64,000 nt of DNA from Haemaphysalis longicornis (taxonomy: Eukaryota > Arthropoda > Arachnida > Ixodida > Ixodidae). The DNA lies in assembly GCA_013339765.2 (NCBI GenBank), contig CM023450.1, positions 43,768,941 through 43,832,940 of the forward strand, written 5' to 3'. Shown piece by piece: positions 54,313 to 64,000 of this stretch. Under the pieces are notes generated by a model that saw nothing but the letters and a program-made list of their open reading frames with translations, was not told the origin of the DNA and did no database searches. A program made the translations under genes and the position numbers. The number at the start of each line of letters is the position of its first letter. Position 1 is the first letter of the stretch.

Positions 54313-57300
54313 AGTTATGCGGGTATGCGCACCCAGATTGAATCTGCGTCGTATTGCCCACCAATTACCCGACGCCGCACTACGTTGTGAAGTTCGCTAA
54401 ATATGGTTACCGTAAAAGTCTATGCAGCAAATTCTTACCTACGCTGCTACTGCCACGTTACTGCCGGAGAACAATTATTACCGTGCGAAAAGATGAGGAA
54501 GCCTTATACCTGAGAAAATTTCGCATTTTCATTTAGGGCGCAGTATACTGTCGCCCGTTTCTCGGCGGAGGCACGTTGCCGTCGTCGTAACCGAGCGAAC
54601 GATGGGACGACCAACCAGTGACAGAAAATTCGAACGATGGTAAGACGGAAGAGTGAAAGAAGCCAAAGGAGGAGAGTGTCGCGAAATTGGGAGGGGAGGG
54701 CTGCTCGCCGTGGCAGCGCGAGCCACGTTCTCCGAAAGTGTGCGGTGGGGGAGGGGAGGGGGTAGTATGCTGTGCCCGCACGAGGCATTCGACGGCGCGA
54801 CGCGTGGCGAAAACGTGAGGGGGGCGTGCGCGTGTCTATGATGTGCGTTAGCTGAAGACGCAGTTCGCGGTCCCTTCCTGAGACGCACTTCGCGCCGCGG
54901 ACGCAGAGGCTCATCATCGCTGCCGTCGAGAGAACCCACGACTGAGTGCTGCCTAAGCGCACTGCTGCTGCACCCAAATATCGCATTCGGGAGTATCGTA
55001 ATCGCCAGCCATTTTTTTTTATGGTGAAACACGTTGTTCCGGCGAAAGCGCATCTTTAACAGCAAAATGGCCGAATTCACGAGAGTTTCTGACTAAGATA
55101 GCGAAGTACATGAATTTACCGCTGAGCATTCCGTAAGGAGGTGCGTACAGCACGCTGGTGTTTATTTTTTCACTATTCACAGATGCTCGCAGAAAGAATC
55201 TCCCACGGAGATTCGTTACTGACAGCAATTTGGGGGCTTGCATGGTATCAGGCCGTTCGCTGCTATTGATTTCTGGACAAGGACATAAAAATGAAACGTT
55301 GCTGACAGCGAGAGGTGAAAGAAAAAGGGCTTTTTGTCGAGCCACAACAACAAGACAGATTGGAAATGAAAGTGTGCGGAGAAACAAAAGTGGACATGTT
55401 TGTGGCGGCGCGCATTTACAACGGATCGAAGGAGGCGAAACACAGTCGATCGATGCCCCGAGGCGGCTGAGATCCGCGCAGCTGTCGTGAAGGCAATCCA
55501 TTGCGGTGCCTTGGCAGCACGCAACACGCAACATTCTTTCTTTCTTACTTTCTGCTAGCAAGAAAAAAAAATAGTGATTTATTACTTATGAATATGGTAT
55601 CCCACCATGTCAGTATCCTAAAGATGCTCGCGAAAATCGAAAGGTTAAACTGTAGTCGAAAAGTTTTTGTGTGTGCGCATGCACTCCTTACAGCGGCGAT
55701 CGCTGCATGGAATTGTTTGACTACAAGAAATTTAGCGTTTAATAGAACTTAATAAATCAATTACACCTTTTATGCCAAAGGTAGCGCCATACTCATTACA
55801 TACTGATAGTTATTTACAAGTTGTATTTCTCCAAATTTTCGCCTCGAAAAGCCCCTCCCCCCCCTTCCCCCAAAAAGTAACACGTATTTTTTTTTTTCGT
55901 AAATCCAAATATTCTGGAATATTGCTTCTCTAGTCACGACTATGAGCCATTGGAAAAATTGCGCAGTGAAGCTGACCGCAATCACTGTGTATTAGAAAGT
56001 ACTAGATGTACATTAAAAAAAATACTGCTGCAAAAACATTGTTAGAAATAGGTTTATTGAATATTTTATACCTAAAGAACGTACGGAAGTACATTCACAG
56101 TACAGGGAATCTCACAGCAAGTACAACCATCATGTGGAACTTCATGGTACCCCCTCTTTTCGTCTGCTTGAGCTCGAAGCCTGAAACTACCCGTCTGCGA
56201 CAGATCAATCGCGGACCTCGGTTTCGCGTAATCCTGCACCGCCGATAAATCGAAGGGTGAGGTGCAGGCACCGTGCACGTTGCTTCGGCCAATCGAACAA
56301 CCCCGCGCTGTACCTGCACCGCACTGCCTTCACCGGTTCAGCCAGTGCCGTTCAATTTGCTAGAAGCGACAATCAGTTTTAAAACCGATCACCATCGTAT
56401 AAAAAACATTCTCCTTCAGAAGCATTCCATTGCACGAGGTGTTCCAGAGCGCAAGTTTAAACTCGGCAGTAACAAGAGGTGACCGTCAACGCCAGTACAC
56501 GGCAGATGAAGGTACCAAAAGAGCCCAGCCGGAAGAGCGATCAGTCAAACAGTGTAGCTAATTAGGGTGACTAATTAAAGTTGATGAATGTGAATGACAA
56601 AGCGAATTTGTGTGGACGTCATTAGGAGGGTTTCTAGTGTAATATTAACACCGGAAGAGGAAGAGTGTCATTTCGACGGTGCACGCGAAGGCGGAAATGG
56701 AGTGCGCGAAATAAAATAAATCATATACCTTGCGAGTCCGTCTGTATTGCATCACCAGATTCACCACTCTGGCTTCCTACTGTAAACTTACATCGAACGA
56801 AAAAAGATTACAGTTTTAATTACAGAGCATTATTAATTGTGGGCTTGCGTAAAAGAGTCTCTGTTTTTAACGAGACAGGGAAAAAATAAAAACTACAGAG
56901 CAATTTCACCGGCCTCCATTTCCGAGAGACCCATTACAGGGTTCACAGGGTTCAATCAAAGCGCTGCGAAACCCCACTACCCATGACAAGCGGTGGTTTT
57001 TGCGTCATCGCCCAAACGCAACAGGCGGAAGTAAAGGGCAGACATTAGGCAGCACAACGAATTTTCTTCAAACGCGAGAGCAAGTGCGACGACATCGACG
57101 AGAAAGGAGCGTGTATGCGACCCGTCATATACGCCTAGGTGCTACGCATGTTTGGACAGAGATACAAAAATGGCGAGAAATAGCTCTGTAAAACGACTCC
57201 CTCCTTCGCTTTTGGTGCTCTATTTTTATGCGGCTAGTTTGCTCGGCAAGAGTCGATGAAAGCACAGGCTGTGCAAGCATAAAGCGATTTAATGCAATGC

Positions 57301-58149
57301 GCGAGTCGTCTTGGCACGTGTACCTTTGTTCGCTTCAATAAAGCGCTCACGTTTAAAAGTGCACGCACAGAAAATGAACAAGAAGTTGTTCCGTATAACA
57401 GCGTTACGAGTCCCAGAAGAATAAAATAAAAAGGCGGCCTAGAAGTTAAGCAGTGGACGCCAAATTCCTTATTTTATCCCGGTCCTTGCCGCGGTGCAGT
57501 TGAACAAAGAACTTTAATGCACTTGTTCATCCTGATTGCTTCAAAAGCCCGTAACAATAATGTATCTCGATGTTTGCTAAAAGCATTGACTTGATGATTT
57601 TCTATGGAGAAGTTCAGAGTGGTCAAGAGCAGCGCGGGCAGCGGACAGCAAGCGAATGCGGTATATTCGCTTTGAACGCTCTCCTCTAAATCAATCTTTT
57701 ATTGGGAGTAACGTTTCTGCTGTCTGAAAAGTTCTCGCAAAGTGTTTTACTTTCCAACCATAGTGATTATCACGATAAAAATGTAAAATGGAAGTATTTC
57801 CGCAGACGCTCTTATAGAAAAGCCGCCGAAAAGTCGCTCGCCTTGTAAATGTGTGAAGAACGTTTTATTGAACCTTTGTAGTCTGAGTGCAATTTCAAAT
57901 CGTAAGGCACCGTCCGGAAAATTTCATTCCACTAGGCATGCAAGTACCTTTGGAGAGTCATCAGAGTTCCTTCCGGATGCTTGGAGTAACTTGCTCCTCG
58001 CGGTATGATGGCTGTAAAAGAAGGGTGTTTCAATTTGAACAGGCACTATCTGGATCCCTAATTTCTCATGGCAGAAGTACATCGACAAGGGGCATGACAG
58101 GAGTCTCTCATCGCCGGGAGCCTTAAGAACATTTTGGGTTGAATCAAAA

Positions 58150-58560
58150 CGGTGAGACCGGCAGCATTACTATGCAGCGTCTTGAGCACGTTAAGGTGTG
58201 AGGATAAAACGTAGTTAAAACTGTAAGCCACAGTAACGGGGTAATATCGGATCGCGGCGGCTAGCGCGACGTTAGCAGAGAGCGTGAGGGACAGAACTAA
58301 CATTTATTACTCCATGGTATCCGTGTTCTTGAGGCGGGTGGAGCCCTCAGTCAGGACCTTTACGTTCCTTGCTGCCGCTGTCACCAATGGACCAACTTTT
58401 TTTGACAAATGGGTTGAAGCTCGATAGCGCCGCCTCACACTGCTCGAGGGCAGGGTTCCGGATTCTTGGGGCTGTCTTATTGTTGGGACGAGTCCAGGTT
58501 ACAAGGCCTAAAGATGAGTCTTGCGTAGGGGGTTTGTTGGATAAGTGTATCGAAAGATAA
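58150..58560 (-). other. possible decayed retroelement fragment
   Basis: On the minus strand the frame ending at 58,347 reads RNPALEQCEAALSSFNPFV-like residues and is followed within 60 bp by AATAAATG. The composition recalls a LINE C-terminal tail plus polyadenylation signal, but no diagnostic motif is present. Confidence 0.25.
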
Positions 58561-60094
58561 ATTGCGTGCATAAATCCTCGGTGCAAGAATGCATCTGCAG
58601 TATAGTGTCCAGCCGACGACGTGGACGTCTTCCTTGCTCAAGGATTTTTGGCACAGGGCAGACGACAGGTCCGACGATTGAGCCTCTGATGTAAAGGATT
58701 GTGTGTTACGGAGGCGGTAGACGTCAGCTCGCGCATCACCACTCGTCTGGTGCTTTCCGCTCAGGGTCTCGTGTTCGAGTGCTTAGACGAATTGCATCGT
58801 TGGGTATCCGGGACTTTGCCCTTCAGAATGTGGTCCACAGTTCCCCCACCGTAGCTACATCAAGATGTTTGCCAATCCGTGATCACTATGATAGACTGAT
58901 CTGATACCGCCGACTGGAAACGAACGCTAAGATGATGGCTGCCTTCTACGATTTAATAGCGCTGTTTCTTACGACACTTGCAGAGACAACCTCCTCCAAG
59001 TCAAAGCATAACCCGTTAATTACCATGACTGGGCTGTTGGTCCTCAGGCGTTATGATTGAAGTATTGTTTTTCTCCTTCTCGCTATCATGGCGGCAAAAT
59101 GACTCCCGGCCGGAACGTTTTGTGTGCTGAAACATCAGTTTTTCCCTCGTTTGCTACATTGTCGGCACTTGGCAGCCGCATCCTCATCTTGTCACTTTTA
59201 CTCCATCACAGTGTGCGCCCAACGGAAGGCGCAGGTCTACAAGCCCGCTGTTTCGCCCGCGTCTCCCAGCGGACTCTTCGCGAATTCGGGAACTCCTTGC
59301 GAAATTGGCAACAGCCCCACCATAGCTGCTCCTGATACGGCGGAGACAAACACCAAAGCCACTCAAAGACGACGCGTTCTCGTCACGAATAACAACTCAG
59401 AACACGGAGGGGTGAATTCGGACCCAAGGCACCCGCTTTTCTGGTTATCTAGCAAAAAAATGGCCACGTATCTGCTCCTTTCGTTGCAAATGTCGTCAAA
59501 AGACGATAGTCTTTGTAGACATTTGCCAAGGAAATGTCCCCCTTTGCTTTCCCGCTCACCTCTCATGCTGTTCCTATACCGTCGCGCTCATCCCAAGGTA
59601 AACACACTAAAGGTTTGCGCAAGGCGATTTGAATTTACCGCGTTCCACTGCTACATGCCGGGTTCCTCGATGCCAGCGCTGCAGTACGGCGGAGACGCAC
59701 GGGAATGGAGGCGGCCGACTACAAGGTTTATAGAACCGCGTTGCCGTGCTCCACGTGCGTTCCAAGCAGAACGTGGAACCTAGCTAGTGGAACCTTTCGT
59801 TGCTGTTGCCGCGTGATTTTTCATATGCCGCCAGGAGGCGGCGGATTTTCTGCAGTAGATGTAGAATATCATTTGTTATCGAAAAACCAAGCATCCATGA
59901 ATTTTTAAATAAAGGAACACTGTAAATATCCCTTGTGTACTAATTTCCTGTCTTATATTCGCGTAATGTCTTGTTCTTGTTCAACAAAGTTGACAAATAT
60001 GAACATATAAACCGGGCTTAGACGTTTACATTTGGCTGTGAGTATATAAGACTATTGCACAATATCAGCTTTACTTTGGCCGGGTGGCTGAATC

Positions 60095-60140
60095 GAGTTA
60101 CAGACAGACAAACGGAAAGACAGACATACAGACAGACCAA
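60095..60140 (+). repeat. short degenerate (GACA)n
   Basis: ACAGACAGACA followed by variant units and GACAGACC. The compound microsatellite at 5.8-6.07 kb also ends in a CAGACCA(G/A) AATTTC-like flank, a weak resemblance. Confidence 0.6.
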
Positions 60141-61492
60141 AATTTCTGGGTTTAAGTAGCCCAAGAAAGACTATCGTCTTTAAAAGAATCTGGCAAAAGC
60201 TGTGCATTCTAAATGTCAACTAAGTCTAGTTGTTTCTAAACAGTATTTTCCACATCGCCTTAGTCGTCTTTCCGGTTCCTTTATTGGTAAAACCACACCG
60301 TGCCGCAAAAAGCCGTCTTGCAGAAATCCAGTATGAGCGATAGAACGTTACACAACGTAGCCATTCGGGTTTGTCGAATAGACTGCGCCATTGTTTTTCT
60401 TCTCTGGTCTCAATCAGGTCCGGCTTGATTGAACCCGACCGGGTAACGTGGCCTCCAGGCGTTTGCCTTACACTTGACGACGGAGGTGTTGTATGCGTAT
60501 AGGACAACGCCACTGGCCTAATCGAATTTCCCGGGCCTACTCGGCAATATATGGGCGGGCGTGCTGCGTGTCCCTCGCCGGTCATGGAACAGTGAGTGAC
60601 AGCGCTTCAGCGGACCGCTCGGGAACTTTGTGACAATTGGTCAGTGTCTGTTATGTTCGGGACGTGGGTATTGTTTCTCTCTGTCAACGCGTGCGAGCGT
60701 TGTTCTGCCGCCCTTTACCCAAAATCTCTGTATAAGATACGTTGATTCCGACATACGCGGATATGACTTCTCAAAAACAACGTAGCCAGAACAAGCGTGC
60801 ATCATTCTGTTATTAGAGTAAATTCACGCGGGAGATTCTGCGCATCTGAAGGATTTTCATGGTATAACAAAAACATAACAAATTCCTAAATAACGCATCG
60901 AAGCGAAACGTGGTAAAAGCAGAACGAACACCAAATATAAAGAAAACGACACCGCCCCCACTGGCGCAAGTGGTTCCAATCTCTACAAAAAGCAAAACGT
61001 AGAAAAATACGATCTCTGGCACTGTAGGCTAAAGTAGCGCGTCGAAATATGCGTTCAGAAGCCCGATGAGTCCCCTGAGCTTCGCTACCAGGTGGCCGTG
61101 ATGGACAGACCCTCATCACGTCGGCTCCGTCTTTGAAGGACCACAGAACCGAAAAAGGCGGACCCAGCCACCAACAGATGATACCAGAGCGGCAGTTAAA
61201 GGGGCCCTGAAAGGCATTTTGAGCACACTAAATGAACTAGCGCAATCGCTAGATTGGGTCGCCAACGTCACCTGTGCCAAGTATTACTCTTTTACGCGCA
61301 GCGGAAAGCTCACACTTTTGTTGCAAAGTTTGTCGCTTTTTTCTCACCCTTTCCTTCGTGTTTTTGGACGCCGCCATCTTCACATGTCTACATCATCGAT
61401 TCCCAGATGTTCGTCATGAGCTAGACATCCTGCTATTGGGCGGCCTTTTCACGCACTTCCGGCAAAGAGATGAGTCGTCTGCTCAGCGTCGG

Positions 61493-61594
61493 CTCGCCGG
61501 CTGATCTGCCAGCGGAGTGCCGGAGTGCTTTGACATTTTACGACAAACGAAACAAGTGTAAACAAACGCTTAACCGTTTGTATTGAATGCAACA
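61493..61594 (+). repeat. direct repeat, copy 1
   Basis: CTCGCCGGCTGATCTGC, then AGCGGAGTGCCGGAGTG, GACATTTTACGAC and ACAAACGCTT. The same series recurs at 62,961-63,062 at about 85-90 percent identity by eye. The copies lie 1.47 kb apart inside the TTAA-flanked element. Confidence 0.8.
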
Positions 61595-62451
61595 CGGCCA
61601 TAACACGACGTGGATTTTATCTTACGTGAGTACGTACCATAAAGAAAGTCCCGTGGCACTTCTTTGGTGCAATCGCAGAGAACGCCCTCAGCCGAATGCC
61701 CGGGTTTGACGCGTACATTTTATTCAACTTCAAAACAATCCAGAGATGCGTTTCGAACGAACGCAACGTCACAACATCCGTTGCAAGTCTGAACCGCGAT
61801 TGACAGACGATGAGTTGCCTCCTCCTGCCCGTCGTAAATTCGGCACTCACCTCACACCCGGTTTGCGGGGACGAGCAGCAAGTCACAACTCTGGCGCGCA
61901 AGCGAAAAGGCTTTTAGCCAGGCACACTGCACATACCCCATGCGAGGTTGAGTGGTACGTCGTTCGAGAAAGATAATCCAGACCATGGGAAGCACTATCC
62001 ACCCGCAGAAGTACAATGTCGCATTTCATCGCGAAACGAACGCGGCCACAACACACAGGAGGCGATGCACACACACACACACAGCTTCGGTCGCTGCATT
62101 GGCTTAGCTGCAAGCTTCGTTCGGACAATCAGCGATGCTACGACGATACAGAGCTGCGTGAGGACGACGTGCTAACCACTTCACGTATTTAAAAACACAG
62201 GGGCAAAGAACTAGGTTCATCGGAAGCAAAAAATCTTTCCTCCATTATAGTGCCTGAAATATACTGGCTAGTGTGCCGAGGGCGGGCTCCAGGCGGGCGC
62301 CGGGAGCGATGTACGCGGCCGTCTGCCGCTTGGGGCGCTGCCGTGCGGGAGTGTGTAAGGTCCCTAAAAGGAGTGTGCGCGTTCATCCGGCCCGAGCAGA
62401 TCGCGCGGTTACCTCCGAGCTGCGTAGCAGACGGCAGCGGCAGAACTTTCC

Positions 62452-62605
62452 ATTCCCGCTTGCGACGAAAGCGAGCGAAAGCGACGGGAATTCTGTCGCG
62501 CAACCAAAATTTGTCCCGACCATTCGACAAAAACGATCGTCGCGCGACAAAGCGACGGAATTCCTGCCGCTCTCACTCGCTTTCGTCGCAAGTGCGAACG
62601 GGCCT
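62452..62605. mobile_element. palindromic MITE-like element
   Basis: Left arm TTGCGACGAAAGCGAG (62,460-62,475) and right arm CTCGCTTTCGTCGCAA (62,576-62,591) are perfect reverse complements. Similarity continues inward through GCGAC/GGAATTC and GTCGCGC motifs for about 40 bp per arm with small indels. The core includes AAAACGATCGTCGCGCG. A short, coding-free palindrome with such arms fits a MITE. No clear target duplication is visible. Confidence 0.65.
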
Positions 62606-62960
62606 TTATGCGCAATCTCCGCCCCACATAAAACAAGCTCTTGCTTGTCGCCTGAGCATACGGTTGATATCTGACTACGTTACACTGTGCTTGCCAGTGT
62701 ATTTAAACGATGTCACTAGGTTTGAAACGTACGCGCTCGGCGTGCAGCTTTGTAAACGCAAGCGGTTTCACATACGCACGCTATTTTGCTGCTAATAGAG
62801 TTTTAGTACAGCGTTTGTGGCCTTTGCATACGCTAAACGCTAAATTTTTGCGTCCCGCTACGTGACACCGCGATGGGAGTTTTAGTAGAGCGTCTCATCA
62901 GTTTTGCGTAGCGACACACTAATGCATACGGCGCCATCTGTCAAATGTTTTCCGAAATGT

Positions 62961-63062
62961 CTCGCCGGCTGATCTGCTAGCGGAGTGCCGGAGTGTTTGG
63001 ACATTTTACGACTATCCAAACAAGTGCAAACAAACGCTTTCCCGTCAGTGTTGAATGCAACA
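62961..63062 (+). repeat. direct repeat, copy 2
   Basis: Partner of 61,493-61,594. Immediately upstream (62,805-62,905) are two related short motifs, GAGTTTTAGTACAGCG and GGAGTTTTAGTAGAGCG, spaced about 73 bp apart. Confidence 0.8.
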
Positions 63063-64000
63063 CATGGGTGCAGCTTGTCAGAACACGGGTTCTCGCTGAT
63101 CGAGTGCAGCGTTGGTTTGCTCTTCGCCTTCACGTTCATCGCCGCTGATAAAGCGATCCGATCCGGCGCGTTTTGTGCACGGGTTCTGTGTCGGTTGAAA
63201 ATGTCTTTTTTCACATGCCGCCGGTAGTAGGAATTACAACCACCGCAAAATAACACCCGGCACCAGCGGGGCCACATCTGAGACCGCGCTTTTGGATAAA
63301 CAGTGCGCGGTGCACCAAAGGGAACGAGCGCACGATTCTCCCCACGCGGCTGCGAGTTCGCCGCCGATACCAACTGCACCTACGTACACCGCGAAAGGGC
63401 AAGGCCAGGCCGCACACATGCGGCCAGGTCATTCGTTCGCTTTTCCAGCCTGTGTCCATGGTGTCTACAGAGATGAAAAAGCCGAAAGAGCTGGCCCGTA
63501 GCAGACGGCAGTCTGTGGGAGCGCAATAGCGGAAGTACGTCACCGCTGAGGAGCGGAGCATCATGGGAGGGGAGGCCCCAACAGCGAAGAAACAGTTGAA
63601 AGGAGGAGGAAATACGGCGCGACGATAATTCGCGGTTTTTGATTTACGATTTCTCAGCTAATACTCATCGCTTTAACAAAATTCTTGCAGGAGGAGATTG
63701 CTAATACATTGCTTTATTTGGTTACATGTACATCCATGCATCGGCGGAAGGCATTTCAGGACCCCTTTAACGATCAGCGACGTACCAAGACCTCTTGGAG
63801 TGAGTTTACCAATATTCCTCACGCCAGTAACGATCAAGCGCAAGGCCCCGCCAAGCCGCTGCGCTAACCCTAACAAGTGTTCCACCGAGGAGCGTTCCTG
63901 CTCTCCTACTCCCGCCAGGTTTTGAACACTTGCATGCCCGCGACCCTCCTAGCGCCGCATGAGCACGTGCCACGCTGAGCCGCCAGGCCCAACGGGCGCG

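Larger units (their letters stand above)
53691..61195. other. unassigned 7.5-kb stretch
   Basis: No host gene recognised. Possible minor features are listed separately at 54,235, 58,150 and 60,095. G-rich purine runs (GGGGGAGGGGAGGGGG near 54,746) could form quadruplexes. Open frames on both strands of 54.5-55.5 kb overlap a GC-rich block and share no recognised domain. Confidence 0.4.
61200..63766. mobile_element. TTAA-flanked DNA element with terminal inverted repeats
   Basis: The left end reads TTAA (61,196-61,199) then AGGGGCCCTGAAAGGCATTTT. The right end, as reverse complement, reads TTAA (63,767-63,770) then AGGGGTCCTGAAATGCCTTCC. The first 18 element bases match at 16 positions (two mismatches). 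TTAA on both sides fits a piggyBac-type duplication; a TTA or TAA duplication of the Harbinger kind cannot be excluded. No transposase is recognisable in the 2.57 kb, so it is non-autonomous, or two solo ends of the same family framing unrelated DNA. It contains the palindrome at 62.45-62.6 kb and the direct repeat at 61.49/62.96 kb. Confidence 0.65.

Noticed and set aside
54504..55561. Minus-strand open frames of 160-183 codons
   Set aside because: Several overlapping frames of similar length in GC-rich DNA, no domain, no splice-site or codon-use evidence that I could defend.
61746..62795. GC-rich open frames of up to 181 codons
   Set aside because: They overlap on both strands, pass through the palindromic MITE and lack any known domain. 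They are explained by low stop-codon density in CG-rich DNA.

Overview
The window is animal nuclear DNA made almost entirely of non-coding and transposon-derived sequence. I find no convincing host protein-coding gene and no bacterial operon. A hard tick (Ixodida) or another arachnid fits best. The reasons are an RTE/BovB-type LINE with an AP endonuclease, a tRNA-headed SINE with a body I associate with tick genomes, a TTAA-flanked element with an AGGGG...CCCCT terminal repeat of a kind I recall from tick sequences, several LINE tails of the (ATC)n or (CT)n type, and abundant (TA)n, (CATA)n and (AG)n microsatellites. The species assignment is inference.

Layout. 1-18.7 kb: mostly featureless AT-rich DNA with microsatellites, a small inverted repeat near 3.3-3.7 kb and one SINE fragment at 13.76 kb. 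18.7-26.2 kb: a large inverted repeat (18.7/20.2 kb), then three decayed LINE 3' ends, two of them tail to tail at 21.25 kb and one with an RNase H domain ending in (CT)n. 26-43 kb: scattered young SINE and LINE insertions, three with readable target-site duplications (33.7, 38.3 and 39.4 kb), and a head-to-head LINE pair at 36.4-37.8 kb.

43.5-53.7 kb is the richest part. A SINE tail runs into (TA)n and then into a tandem array of about 470-bp units (43,745-47,333). Each of its eight copies carries, on the minus strand, a 73-nt sequence that folds as a complete tRNA cloverleaf with A and B boxes, an upstream TATA-like motif and a T6 pol III terminator. The array ends in an inverted partial unit and a second (TA)n. 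Next come a Tigger/pogo-like terminal repeat, an almost complete minus-strand RTE LINE (endonuclease plus reverse transcriptase, broken by one frameshift and two stops) with a tRNA-like segment at its 5' end, another (TA)n, and a rearranged Ty3/Gypsy element. In the Gypsy copy an inverted gag piece abuts the end of RT, RNase H is frameshifted, the integrase frame is intact and a probable 3' LTR follows.

53.7-64 kb: mostly unassigned DNA. A 2.57-kb stretch (61,200-63,766) is bounded by terminal inverted repeats and TTAA on both sides, and contains an internal palindromic MITE-like element and a direct repeat.

The most unusual item is the tandem array of tRNA-like pol III units. Nearly all the longer open frames in the window are translations of microsatellites, of this array or of transposons.
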